64,000 nucleotides of DNA, from assembly GCF_000722545.1 (NCBI RefSeq), contig NZ_JNVM01000030.1, positions 28,818-92,817 on the forward strand. The letters run 5' to 3'. The position numbers were made by a program, and so were the translations under genes. The notes below the pieces were generated by a model. The model was not told where the DNA came from. It ran no database searches and worked only from the letters and a program-made list of their open reading frames with translations. This document shows positions 44,006 through 51,931 of this stretch, one piece after another (the first letter of the stretch is position 1; each line of letters begins with the position of its first letter). The DNA comes from Paenibacillus tyrphae. GTDB taxonomy: Bacteria > Bacillota > Bacilli > Paenibacillales > NBRC-103111.

Positions 44006-45352
44006 ATGGCAAACTTTGAATACCGCTTTCCCGAGCTGGGCGAGGGCATTCACGAAGGCGAGATCGTGAAATGGCACGTAAAACCCGGCGATACGGTAAA
44101 TGACGAAACGATCCTGATGGACGTTCAAAACGATAAATCAACGGTGGAAGTACCTTCTCCGGTAGAAGGGAAAATCATCGAGCTCAAGGTCTCCGAAGGT
44201 ACGGTATGTACGATCGGCGACGTGATCGCCGTCATCGAAGTGACCGGCGAGGTGCCGCAGCAGGCCCATGGCCACGGCGAAGCACCGAGCGCTGCTCCGG
44301 CGGCAGCGGAAGCTCCTCCGGCTGCGCAAGGTGGCGCAGAGTGCGCGGTTGGCGGCGCTGTAGCGGCGAACGTAAACGCCTCGAAGCTGGATACGCCGAT
44401 GGCCGGCGGAGCCCAAGCTGCAGGCGACGAGCGCGAAGTACTCGCGACGCCAAGCGTGCGCAAGCTGGCGCGCGAGAAGGGTGTCAACATCGCGGAAGTT
44501 ACCGCGACAGGCAAAAACGGACGCGTGACGCGCGAGGACGTGCTTGGCTTCACGCCTGGCGCCGCGCCGAAAGCGGCTGAAGCACCGGCGGCAGCGGCTC
44601 CGGCAGCAAGCGCGGCGGCGTCTTCGGCAGCAGCGCCGGTCAGCGGCGACCGCGAGGAAGAGCGCGTACCGCTGAAAGGCATCCGCAAGGCGATCGCGAA
44701 TGCGATGGTCAAGAGCGCTTATACCGCTCCGCACGTAACCCTGATGGACGAAGTCGACGTGACACGCCTCGTCGCGCTGCGCGAAAAAGCGAAGCCGGTT
44801 GCTGAGAAGAAGGGCGTCAAGCTGACCTACCTGCCTTTCATCGTGAAGGCATTGGTAGCGGCGGCCCGTCAATTCCCGGCGATGAACGCCATGATCGACG
44901 AAGAGAAGCAGGAAATCGTCTACAAAAAGTACTACCATGTCGGCATCGCGACGGATACGGACAACGGTTTGATCGTACCGGTCATCCAGGATGCGGACCG
45001 CAAAAATATTTGGACCATTGCCGGCGCGATCAAGGATCTTGCGGTTCGCGGCCGCGAAGGCAAGCTCGGCATGAACGAGCTGAAAGGCTCCACGATCACG
45101 ATTACGAACATCGGCTCCGCCGGCGGCATGTTCTTTACGCCGATCATCAACTTCCCTGAAGTGGCGATCCTCGGAACGGGCCGCATCAGCGAGAAGCCGG
45201 TCGTCAAAAACGGCGAAATCGTCATCGCTCCGGTCATGGCGCTGTCGCTCAGCTTCGACCACCGCATTATCGACGGCGCTACGGCTCAAAACTTTATGAA
45301 CTATATCAAGCAGTTGCTGGCCGATCCGGAACTGCTTGTCATGGAGGTGTAA
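44006..45352 (+). CDS. pdhC: Dihydrolipoyl acetyltransferase (E2 of pyruvate dehydrogenase)
   Basis: A 448-residue core subunit. One N-terminal lipoyl domain (residues 1-80) carries Lys44 in VQNDKSTVEV as the lipoylation site. An Ala-rich flexible linker follows, then the peripheral subunit-binding domain (about 145-185, ATPSVRKLAREKGV), a second Ala-rich linker, and the acetyltransferase domain with SFDHRIIDGATAQNFM near the C-terminus. Linkers and the single lipoyl domain fit Gram-positive E2. The last codons overlap the ribosome binding site (GGAGGTG) of pdhD. Confidence 0.97.
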   Translation: MANFEYRFPELGEGIHEGEIVKWHVKPGDTVNDETILMDVQNDKSTVEVPSPVEGKIIELKVSEGTVCTIGDVIAVIEVTGEVPQQAHGHGEAPSAAPAAAEAPPAAQGGAECAVGGAVAANVNASKLDTPMAGGAQAAGDEREVLATPSVRKLAREKGVNIAEVTATGKNGRVTREDVLGFTPGAAPKAAEAPAAAAPAASAAASSAAAPVSGDREEERVPLKGIRKAIANAMVKSAYTAPHVTLMDEVDVTRLVALREKAKPVAEKKGVKLTYLPFIVKALVAAARQFPAMNAMIDEEKQEIVYKKYYHVGIATDTDNGLIVPVIQDADRKNIWTIAGAIKDLAVRGREGKLGMNELKGSTITITNIGSAGGMFFTPIINFPEVAILGTGRISEKPVVKNGEIVIAPVMALSLSFDHRIIDGATAQNFMNYIKQLLADPELLVMEV

Positions 45353-45358
45353 TCCGAT

Positions 45359-46777
45359 ATGGTAGTAGGAGACGCATCGGTTGAAATTGACGTTCTGGTC
45401 ATCGGGGCCGGCCCCGGCGGCTATGTAGCCGGTATCCGCGCAGCACAGCTTGGTAAAAGCGTGCTGATCGTGGACAAATCCGAGCTTGGCGGCGTGTGCC
45501 TGAACCGCGGCTGCATTCCGTCCAAGGCGCTGATTTCCGCGGCGCATCATTTCGAAGTGATCAAGCATGCCACGTCGATCGGGATTTCGGCGGAAAATGT
45601 GACCGTCGATTGGGAGAAGATCCAAGAGTGGAAAGACGGCATCGTCAAGAAGCAAAGCGGCGGCGTAGGGATGCTGCTGAAAGGGAACAAGCTGCAAATC
45701 TTTAACGGCGAAGCGCTGTTCATCAACGAGCATGAAGCGCGCGTCTTCAACGATAACGAAACGGCGCGTTACCGTTTCAACCACTGCATTATTGCGACAG
45801 GCTCCCGTCCGATCGAGCTGAAGGCATTCCCGTACGGCGGACGCATTCTGTCCTCGACCGAAGCGCTGTCACTGAGCGAACTGCCGAAGAGCCTCGTCGT
45901 CATCGGCGGCGGCTACATCGGTATCGAGCTGGGACAAACGTACGCTAAGTTCGGCGCGAAAGTGACGGTGCTGGAAGGCTCCGACTCCATCCTGCCGGGC
46001 TTCGAAAAAGAACTGTCGCAGCCGGTAGCGCGCAACCTGAAAAAGCTCGGCGTCGAAGTGGTTACCGAAGCGATGGCTCAAGGCTGCGAGCAAACGGACA
46101 AAGACGTGACGGTAACTTACACCGTCAAAGGCGAAGAGCATAAAATCACCGCGGACTACGTGCTGGTTACCGTCGGTCGCCGTCCGAATACCGATGGCGA
46201 CTTGTCGCTGGAACTCGCAGGCGTACAGGTCGGCGAACGCGGCTTGATCCAAGTCAACGAAAAATGCCAGACGAACGTTCCGCATATCTACGCGATTGGC
46301 GATATCGTACCGGGCATGGCGCTCGCTCATAAAGCTTCGTATGAGGCCAAAGTGGCGGCAGAATCCATTGCCGGAATGCCGAGCGTTGTGGACTACAAAG
46401 TTATTCCGGCCGTCGTCTTCTCCGATCCGGAAATCGCCGGCGTAGGCCTTAGCGAGACCGAGGCGAAAGCCAAAGGCATCAACGTGTTCACCGGAAAGTT
46501 CCCTTACGGGGCGAACGGCCGCGCGCAATCGATGAACGTCACGGACGGCTTTGTGAAGCTTGTTGGCGACAAAGACACCGGCCTTTTGGTCGGGGCACAA
46601 GTGGTCGGCGCGGAAGCTTCCAACCTGATCGCAGAGATGACGCTCGGCATCGAGATGGGCGCTACGCTTGAAGACATTGCGATGACGATTCACGCGCATC
46701 CGACGCTTGGCGAAATTACGATGGACGCCGCCGAAGGCGCGCTCGGCCATCCGATTCACCAGCTTGCCAAAAAATAA
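45359..46777 (+). CDS. pdhD: Dihydrolipoyl dehydrogenase (E3)
   Basis: A 472-residue flavoprotein disulfide reductase. The FAD-binding motif VIGAGPGGYVAGIRAAQLG begins near residue 14. The redox-active disulfide is in GGVCLNRGCIPSK; the NAD-binding loop is VIGGGYIGIELGQTYAKFG; and the C-terminal interface has the catalytic HAHPTLGE. It reoxidises dihydrolipoamide in PDH and possibly in other 2-oxoacid dehydrogenases. ATG 45359 is 9 bases after GGAGGTG, which lies inside the end of pdhC. A terminator follows. Confidence 0.97.
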   Translation: MVVGDASVEIDVLVIGAGPGGYVAGIRAAQLGKSVLIVDKSELGGVCLNRGCIPSKALISAAHHFEVIKHATSIGISAENVTVDWEKIQEWKDGIVKKQSGGVGMLLKGNKLQIFNGEALFINEHEARVFNDNETARYRFNHCIIATGSRPIELKAFPYGGRILSSTEALSLSELPKSLVVIGGGYIGIELGQTYAKFGAKVTVLEGSDSILPGFEKELSQPVARNLKKLGVEVVTEAMAQGCEQTDKDVTVTYTVKGEEHKITADYVLVTVGRRPNTDGDLSLELAGVQVGERGLIQVNEKCQTNVPHIYAIGDIVPGMALAHKASYEAKVAAESIAGMPSVVDYKVIPAVVFSDPEIAGVGLSETEAKAKGINVFTGKFPYGANGRAQSMNVTDGFVKLVGDKDTGLLVGAQVVGAEASNLIAEMTLGIEMGATLEDIAMTIHAHPTLGEITMDAAEGALGHPIHQLAKK

Positions 46778-46790
46778 ATTCGTATATTCG

Positions 46791-46838
46791 AAACCCGAAG
46801 CAAATGCAGCTTAGAGCTGCGTTGTTTCGGGTTTTTTT
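46791..46838 (+). terminator. Rho-independent terminator of the pdh operon
   Basis: AAACCCGAA-CAA-GCAGCT pairs with AGCTGC-TTG-TTCGGGTTT, forming a nearly continuous stem with a TAG loop and a run of seven T residues. Confidence 0.92.
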
Positions 46839-47011
46839 AATCGTAAAATTGTCACGGTACTGAATTTGAAACTATGATCCTACTCCCAGCGGCTTATTTA
46901 CATATAATCAGATAATGGTAGTATAAAACTATAGAACCATAATTTTCATTTTCTCGATCCGACGGGTCAGAGAGAATCATGTCAAATTTAATGTGCAGGA
47001 GTGTGTGTAAA

Positions 47012-47470
47012 ATGAGCCTGGGGTTTAAAAGACTGAGGTTTAAGGAAGTAATGGCAATTCTGCTGACGGTTGTTTGTTTCACAGGTCTGGGCACGAGGGA
47101 AGCTTTAGGCGGGCCCTGGCAGACGACATGGGATTGCAGCGATACGCTCTATCATTGTCAAGCGGCGGATCTGGTGCCCGATCTTGCGCAGCGAATGGAC
47201 ACGGTTGAAATCTACGTTCCCGAAGGACAAGCAATCTCATATCACTATAAGGATTCGAGGAAGAAGACGTATGATATTTCAAAGACGGAAATTTTAGTTT
47301 TATATTTGGAATCGGGTACTCCGGTACAAGTTGCCTCTGCTGTTGTTCCTCAAGGAGGCGAAGCCGGTGGAGAACTTATTGCGCCGAAATCGCAATACTA
47401 TTATCTTTCGATGGAATGTCGTTACGCAAGCGATTGCGATGGCAGAGGTTACTTACGAACATCGAAATGA
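47012..47470 (+). CDS. Small secreted cysteine-containing protein
   Basis: A protein of about 152 residues with a basic head (SLGFKRLRFKEV), a hydrophobic core and a likely signal-peptidase site after REALGG or nearby. The mature part is about 115 residues, with cysteine pairs near both ends (WDCSDTLYHCQA and MECRYASDCDGRGYL) that could form two disulfides. The middle is beta-rich (TVEIYVPEGQAISYHYKD). It has a paralogue 160 bases downstream with the same spacing of cysteines. Function unknown; it is probably released from the cell. AGGAG 11 bases before ATG 47012 supports this start. The 233-base gap upstream is AT-rich without clear signals besides the pdh terminator. Confidence 0.7.
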   Translation: MSLGFKRLRFKEVMAILLTVVCFTGLGTREALGGPWQTTWDCSDTLYHCQAADLVPDLAQRMDTVEIYVPEGQAISYHYKDSRKKTYDISKTEILVLYLESGTPVQVASAVVPQGGEAGGELIAPKSQYYYLSMECRYASDCDGRGYLRTSK

Positions 47471-47475
47471 CATGA

Positions 47476-47540
47476 TGCGACCTTGCTAAGCGGATTGCCC
47501 TGTCCTTGACGATACAAAACGTATCAATCAATAGGTCGCA
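47476..47540. repeat. Nested inverted repeat between the paired secreted-protein genes
   Basis: TGCGACCT (47476-47483) is complementary to AGGTCGCA (47533-47540). Inside, TTGA-GATAC (47506-47515) is complementary to GTATC-TCAA (47521-47531). No T-run follows, so it is not an ordinary terminator; it could stabilise the upstream message or be an operator. Confidence 0.5.
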
Positions 47541-47630
47541 GCTTAATTTCTTCAACCCGGAAAGAATGGGGATGCTTCCGTAGCCGATCAATGTTCTAAA
47601 ATTTAATAATTCAAAAGGATGGTGAATGAA

Positions 47631-48086
47631 ATGAGGCTGACGGTCAAAGAAAAAGCGGTTCAAAAAATGATCGTAGTGCTTATCGTTCTTGCGCTATCTA
47701 CAGGTTTTGGTACGAAGGAAGCCTTAGCTTAGTATACGTACAATTGCAGTGACGACTCTTATACGTGTCAAGGCGCATTCCTTACACCGGGTTCTTATGG
47801 AGTACAGACCCGGTCCATTTATGTCAAGGAAGGGACGCAAATTGAATTCAGCTACGCAAGCGCCTACTACCCGACTTCCGAAATCGTGAACAGTACGACG
47901 GTTTCTCTCGTGCATCTATATGATGGTCCCGTCAGTACCTTCGTCGCCGTGCCTCCGGAAAGAGGCGCAGGGGGATATTATATTGCGGCCAAAACAGGCT
48001 GGTACACTCTTGATCTTGTATGCGGAACGGGAGAGGAAGCGGGATGCGAAGGCGATGGTTATTTAAAAGCAGCGTTGGAGCCGTAG
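47631..48086 (+). pseudogene. Paralogue of the small secreted protein, with a stop at the signal-peptide junction
   Basis: The frame from ATG 47631 encodes a typical signal peptide of 33 residues ending STGFGTKEALA, closely resembling the end of the upstream gene's signal peptide. The next codon (47730-47732) is TAG. The frame then stays open for 118 codons: YTYNCSDDSYTCQGA at the start and VCGTGEEAGCEGDGYLKA at the end match the cysteine spacing of the upstream protein. Everything except one codon is intact, so the break is recent, is a sequencing error, or is read through. GGATGGTGA precedes the ATG. As written, only a free signal peptide would be made. Confidence 0.75.
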
Positions 48087-48126
48087 ACAACGGATGGAGT
48101 GCAGCAGCTCATGCGAGATGTTACCC

Positions 48127-48378
48127 TCAGCTTGTCGCCCGCTCCAAAGCTTCTAAATACGCATAGGCCTCTTCGTTCGAAGGGCCGCACATCTCCTCCG
48201 AGGCACGCAGGCTTCCGCATATGGCCGGACGTTCCGGGCTCCCGAACAATCCGCAGCGGTTATCGGTCGTAAGCTGGATGCAGCGAACCCCTGCCGGCTT
48301 GCCTTCCGGCATGCCCGGGATCGGGGAAGAAATTGAGATGACGATGCAGCAAGCGGCGCATCCGACCCGGCACTCCAT
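48127..48378 (-). CDS. YkgJ-like cysteine-cluster protein
   Basis: An 83-residue protein with six or seven conserved cysteines: CRVGCAACC at the start, then GVRCIQL, NRCGLFG, PAICGSL and EEMCG. The pattern fits the YkgJ/UPF0153 cysteine-cluster family, which probably binds zinc or iron. AGGAGGT lies 8 bases before ATG 48378. It lies antisense to any transcript reading through from the secreted-protein genes. Function unknown. Confidence 0.8.
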   Translation of the reverse strand: MECRVGCAACCIVISISSPIPGMPEGKPAGVRCIQLTTDNRCGLFGSPERPAICGSLRASEEMCGPSNEEAYAYLEALERATS

Positions 48379-48459
48379 AGTTCTTACCTCCTATTCTTTC
48401 GCGCTTCAACCACGCTCTACGACTCATTTTCTTATTATACCATATTCGTTAAGAAGATC

Positions 48460-48487
48460 GGGGAAGCCTGCGGGCTTTCCCTTTTTT
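48460..48487 (+). terminator. Plus-strand terminator upstream of the sugar-binding protein gene
   Basis: GGGAAGCC pairs with GGCTTTCCC (one bulge) over a TGC loop, followed by TTTTTT. The only plus-strand genes that could use it are the secreted-protein pair ending at 48086, which means their transcript would run antisense through the cysteine-cluster gene. Confidence 0.75.
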
Positions 48488-48564
48488 ATTAGAAATTCAC
48501 TATTAAAAATGGAAATAAATAATTAAGTAGATAATTTTATCCCACCAAAGTTGAAATGTATACC

Positions 48565-48593
48565 TGTGACGCGTCATGGCGCGATTTTATAAT
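48565..48593 (+). promoter_or_regulatory. Promoter with internal palindrome for the carbohydrate ABC operon
   Basis: A perfect TATAAT (48588-48593) is preceded at 17 bases by TGTGAC (48565-48570), a poor -35 box. A perfect 10-base palindrome, TGACGCGTCA (48567-48576), overlaps that -35 region. A weak -35 with an overlapping palindrome suggests regulated transcription, by an activator or repressor not encoded next door. Confidence 0.5.
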
Positions 48594-48645
48594 AAAAGCA
48601 AGGTGAAGGTCACCGATACAAATATGGAAATAGGGGGATTCCCAG

Positions 48646-50022
48646 ATGAAGAAAAGTGTACTTTGTTCCGCAAGCGCAGCGCTCTTGCTGACCACCGTAC
48701 TGGCAGGCTGCGGCAGCTCTGCGCCGGCAGCGAATAACGACAAAGACAAAGGCGCAGATCCTGGCAAGTCGGCTGCCGGTACGGAAGCGAAGGCCGGCTC
48801 GTTCCAAATGACGGTGCGCCACATCAACGTCCGGGACACAGCGAAATCGACACTGGAGCTGCTGCAAAAGGTGACGGCGAAAACGGAGCAGGACGTTCCG
48901 GGACTTAAGCTGAACCTCGACGGCGTCGAAGATACCGTCAATCGCGATGTGAAGCTGAAAGCGGAAATGTCCTCCGGCAAGCCGCCGCACATTTTCAACT
49001 TATTCGGAGGTGCGGATACCCAGAACTATGCCAAAGCAGGCCATTTGCTCCCGTTGAACGATATTCTTAAAGAGCTTGGCTTGTCGGACCAATTCTACAA
49101 CCTCAGCGAATTTACGGTGGACGGCAAAATCTACGGCCTGCCGGAATCCGGTTACGTGGAAGGGTTCTACTACAACAAGAAAATGTTCCAGGACGCCGGC
49201 GTGCAGGTTCCAAAAAACTGGGAAGAGTTCCTCAAAGTCTGCGAAGCTTTGAAAGCGAAAAAAATTACGCCGATCGCGTTGGGCGGCGGACCTGAGAGCG
49301 CTTGGGCAATCAACATGCTCGGCAACAGCTTGTTTGTCGGCTTAGGCGGTACCGAGCTGCAGGAAGGCTTCAAACCGGGCAAAACCAAGTGGACTGACGC
49401 TCCGGTTGTAGAAGCGTTCAAGCGGATGAAGGAATTGAAGGAAAAAGGCTATATCGATCCTAACGTGTTGGGACTGAAATATGCCGAAGGTCAGGCGAAG
49501 TTCTACACAGGCCAGGCGGCCATGCTGTTTGACGGCACGTGGGCGACTTCCGCGGTGCTTGACAAGGAAAAATCGACCGTGAAAGACAATGTCGGCTTCT
49601 TCCGTCTCCCGGATGTGGGCGGCAAAGGCGACGGCTACATCAACGGAGGCTGGAGTAACGGCTACGGCTTCTCCGCTCACCTGAACGACAATGAGCTGAA
49701 AGCCGTGAAAACGTTCATCAAAAACTTCTACACGGTCGAAAATCAAGCGGATCAGCTTAACAAAGCAAACCGGATTCCGGCCATGAAAAACGTTAAAGGC
49801 TCGAATGACGCGCATCCGCTGGTTAAAGAAATCAGCGACATTCAAGGGTCGTCCAAAGGCGCGTTCCCGGCGTTCGACGCTTTGGTTCAGCCGAAAGTGA
49901 AAGTGACGCTTGAAACATCGATGCAAGAGCTGCTTGGCGGACAAATTGCACCGGAGAAATTAGCCGAACGCATGCAAAAAACGCAAGAAGAAGCGAATAA
50001 AGCCGGCGGCGAAAAAAAATAA
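48646..50022 (+). CDS. Carbohydrate ABC transporter substrate-binding lipoprotein
   Basis: A 458-residue lipoprotein. The lipobox VLAGC places the modified Cys at residue 22, followed by a polar Ala-Asn-Asp-Lys linker. The binding fold is family 1: PPHIFNLFGGADTQNYAKAG, YGLPESGYVEGFYYNKKMF, FYTGQAAMLFDGTWATSAV and GGWSNGYGFSAHLNDNE. It delivers a sugar or oligosaccharide to the two permeases downstream. Which sugar cannot be told. AGGGGG precedes the ATG. A GC-rich hairpin after the gene may keep the binding protein in excess over the permeases. Confidence 0.9.
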   Translation: MKKSVLCSASAALLLTTVLAGCGSSAPAANNDKDKGADPGKSAAGTEAKAGSFQMTVRHINVRDTAKSTLELLQKVTAKTEQDVPGLKLNLDGVEDTVNRDVKLKAEMSSGKPPHIFNLFGGADTQNYAKAGHLLPLNDILKELGLSDQFYNLSEFTVDGKIYGLPESGYVEGFYYNKKMFQDAGVQVPKNWEEFLKVCEALKAKKITPIALGGGPESAWAINMLGNSLFVGLGGTELQEGFKPGKTKWTDAPVVEAFKRMKELKEKGYIDPNVLGLKYAEGQAKFYTGQAAMLFDGTWATSAVLDKEKSTVKDNVGFFRLPDVGGKGDGYINGGWSNGYGFSAHLNDNELKAVKTFIKNFYTVENQADQLNKANRIPAMKNVKGSNDAHPLVKEISDIQGSSKGAFPAFDALVQPKVKVTLETSMQELLGGQIAPEKLAERMQKTQEEANKAGGEKK

Positions 50023-50034
50023 ACAGCTAAACGA

Positions 50035-50057
50035 GGGTGCCGCATCGCGCGGCGCCC
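50035..50057 (+). other. Intercistronic hairpin between binding-protein and permease genes
   Basis: GGGTGCCGC (50035-50043) pairs with GCGGCGCCC (50049-50057) over a 5-base loop, followed by GCATTTT. The T-run is short, so it may act as a partial terminator or as a barrier to 3' exonucleases, giving more binding protein than permease. Confidence 0.6.
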
Positions 50058-50082
50058 GCATTTTGCTATCGGAGGGTGATCC

Positions 50083-50967
50083 ATGAATAAGGTGCTGAGG
50101 AATCCGGTGGCCTACTTGATTTTTGTCGTCCCGGCCCTGGTTTTGTATGTGACGTTCTATATCGTCCCGCTGTTCTCTTCCCTAAGATATTCCGTCACAA
50201 GCTGGAACGGGATTAACGAGCCGGTGTTCAACGGAATCGATAACTTCCTTAAAGCGCTCCAAGACGAAAAGTTTTGGATCGGATTTAAAAATAACGTCTA
50301 TTTTGTCGGGTTCTCATTGATTATCCAAGTACCGATCATTATCGCAGTCGGCATTATCATCAGCAGAGCGAAGAAGATGCTGGGGCTCTATAAAGTATCG
50401 GTATTTTTGCCGAGCGTGCTGTCGACGGCTGCGGTCGGGATTATATGGCAATTCATATACCAACCGGATGCCGGGCTGCTCAATCAGCTTCTCCGCGCTA
50501 CCGGGTTCGCCGAAGTGGCCAAGCCGTGGCTCGGAAATCCGGATACGGCGATGACCGCGGTGCTCGTAGCGAACGCTTGGCAGTGGACCGGGTTCTATAT
50601 CGTTCTGGTGCTCGCGGCCATCTTCGCGATTCCTTCGGAAGTGCTGGAGGCGGCGGAAATCGACGGCGCCGTTGGCTTCAAGAAGGCGTGGCACATCACC
50701 GTGCCGCTCATCCGATCGGTTATTGTCGTCGTCATGCTGCTGTCGATCACGGGTGCGATGAAGGCGCTGGATATCGTATTGATTATGACCAGCGGCGGAC
50801 CTTTCGGCAGTTCGGAAGTTATGGCTACGTATATGTACAAGCAGGCGTATTCGGCCGGCGAATATGGTTACGCCAATGCCATTGCGATTATCATTTTTGT
50901 GTTTACGTCTATCGTCACGCTCATTTTCCATCTGTTCTCACGCAGGGTAGAGGAGGTTAAATACTGA
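50083..50967 (+). CDS. Sugar ABC transporter permease, MalF type
   Basis: A 294-residue inner-membrane protein with six hydrophobic helices. The first helix (ayLIFVVPALVLYVTFYIVP) and the coupling loop EAAEIDGAVGFKKAWHITVP, the EAA motif that touches the ATPase, identify the family. It forms a heterodimeric channel with the next gene product. GGAGGGTGAT precedes the ATG, and the next gene begins 1 base after its stop. No ATPase is encoded, as usual for importers using a shared MsmX-type ATPase. Confidence 0.93.
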   Translation: MNKVLRNPVAYLIFVVPALVLYVTFYIVPLFSSLRYSVTSWNGINEPVFNGIDNFLKALQDEKFWIGFKNNVYFVGFSLIIQVPIIIAVGIIISRAKKMLGLYKVSVFLPSVLSTAAVGIIWQFIYQPDAGLLNQLLRATGFAEVAKPWLGNPDTAMTAVLVANAWQWTGFYIVLVLAAIFAIPSEVLEAAEIDGAVGFKKAWHITVPLIRSVIVVVMLLSITGAMKALDIVLIMTSGGPFGSSEVMATYMYKQAYSAGEYGYANAIAIIIFVFTSIVTLIFHLFSRRVEEVKY

Positions 50968-50968
50968 C

Positions 50969-51796
50969 ATGAACAAAGCGTTGGCCAAAAGTATTCCTCA
51001 TCTCGTCCTGATTCCGTATGTGCTTATCGTCGTTTACCCGATCTACTTCATTGTGATCTCGTCTTTAAAGAAAAATAACGAGATTATCACGAATCCATGG
51101 GGCTTGCCTTCGGAGTTTTCCATTTCGCACTATGAGAGTGCACTGACGAATTCGCATTTGGGCACGTATTTTATTAACAGCCTTTATACCGCTACCATCG
51201 CTACGTTCGGGTCCTTGCTGCTCGCCATGGGGATCGCCTTCGCGGTCACGAGAATGCGGTTTCCGTCGATCAGCAAGCTGGTGTACGGGCTGCTGCTGCT
51301 CTCGCTGCTGATTCCTCCCGCTTCGCTGCTGATTCCGCTGTATATTATGGTGAAGGACATGGGGCTGTACAACACTCCTTTGGCGCTCATTATTCCGTAT
51401 ATGGCGTTCGGGATTCCGTTAACCGTCTTTGTCGTGGCCGCTTTCATGAAGGCGATTCCTACCGAACTCGAAGAAGCCGGCATCATGGACGGGCTGTCCG
51501 CTTACGGCTTACTGTTCCGGGTCATATTCCCGCTGTCGCTGCCGACGCTCGTTACGGTGTTTATCATTAACTTCCTCGGCCATTGGAACGAATACGTCAT
51601 GGCGAACTTATTCCTGTCTACGCAGACGCTCCGGACGCTGCCTGTGGCGGTCGTCGGGTTTGCGGACAAATTCAACATGAACTATGGCGCTCTGTGCGCT
51701 TCGATCAGTATTAGCGTAATCCCGATCATTATTATCTTCATCTTTTTGCAAAAGCAAATTATTGAGGGCGTTACGGCGGGCAGCGTAAAGGGGTAA
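50969..51796 (+). CDS. Sugar ABC transporter permease, MalG type
   Basis: A 275-residue membrane protein with six helices. HLVLIPYVLIVVYPIYFIVI is the first helix, followed by NNEIITNPWGLPSEFS, and the EAA loop is ELEEAGIMDGLSAYGLLFRV. It ends FLQKQIIEGVTAGSVKG, the standard C-terminus of MalG/LacG relatives. It pairs with the upstream permease. The stop is at 51796; a bidirectional terminator lies 96 bases further on. Confidence 0.93.
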   Translation: MNKALAKSIPHLVLIPYVLIVVYPIYFIVISSLKKNNEIITNPWGLPSEFSISHYESALTNSHLGTYFINSLYTATIATFGSLLLAMGIAFAVTRMRFPSISKLVYGLLLLSLLIPPASLLIPLYIMVKDMGLYNTPLALIIPYMAFGIPLTVFVVAAFMKAIPTELEEAGIMDGLSAYGLLFRVIFPLSLPTLVTVFIINFLGHWNEYVMANLFLSTQTLRTLPVAVVGFADKFNMNYGALCASISISVIPIIIIFIFLQKQIIEGVTAGSVKG

Positions 51797-51891
51797 TCTC
51801 CCCTTCTGCCCGCCTTCGCGTGTCAAGGGCGGGGTATCTACTTCCGTAGGGTTCACTATTCCAACCAAAAACCTCTTTCTAAAACACTCAA

Positions 51892-51927
51892 AACGAAAAG
51901 ACCTCTAAGAAACGAGGTCTTTTCGTT
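51892..51927. terminator. Bidirectional terminator between the ABC operon and the subtilase gene
   Basis: AACGAAAAGACCTC (51892-51905) is a perfect inverted copy of GAGGTCTTTTCGTT (51914-51927). The T-rich outer arms let it stop transcripts arriving from either side. Confidence 0.92.
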
Positions 51928-51931
51928 GTCG

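Noticed and set aside
48567..48576. Catabolite-responsive element (cre)
   Set aside because: The palindrome centre is GC rather than CG and the outer bases do not fit the cre consensus.
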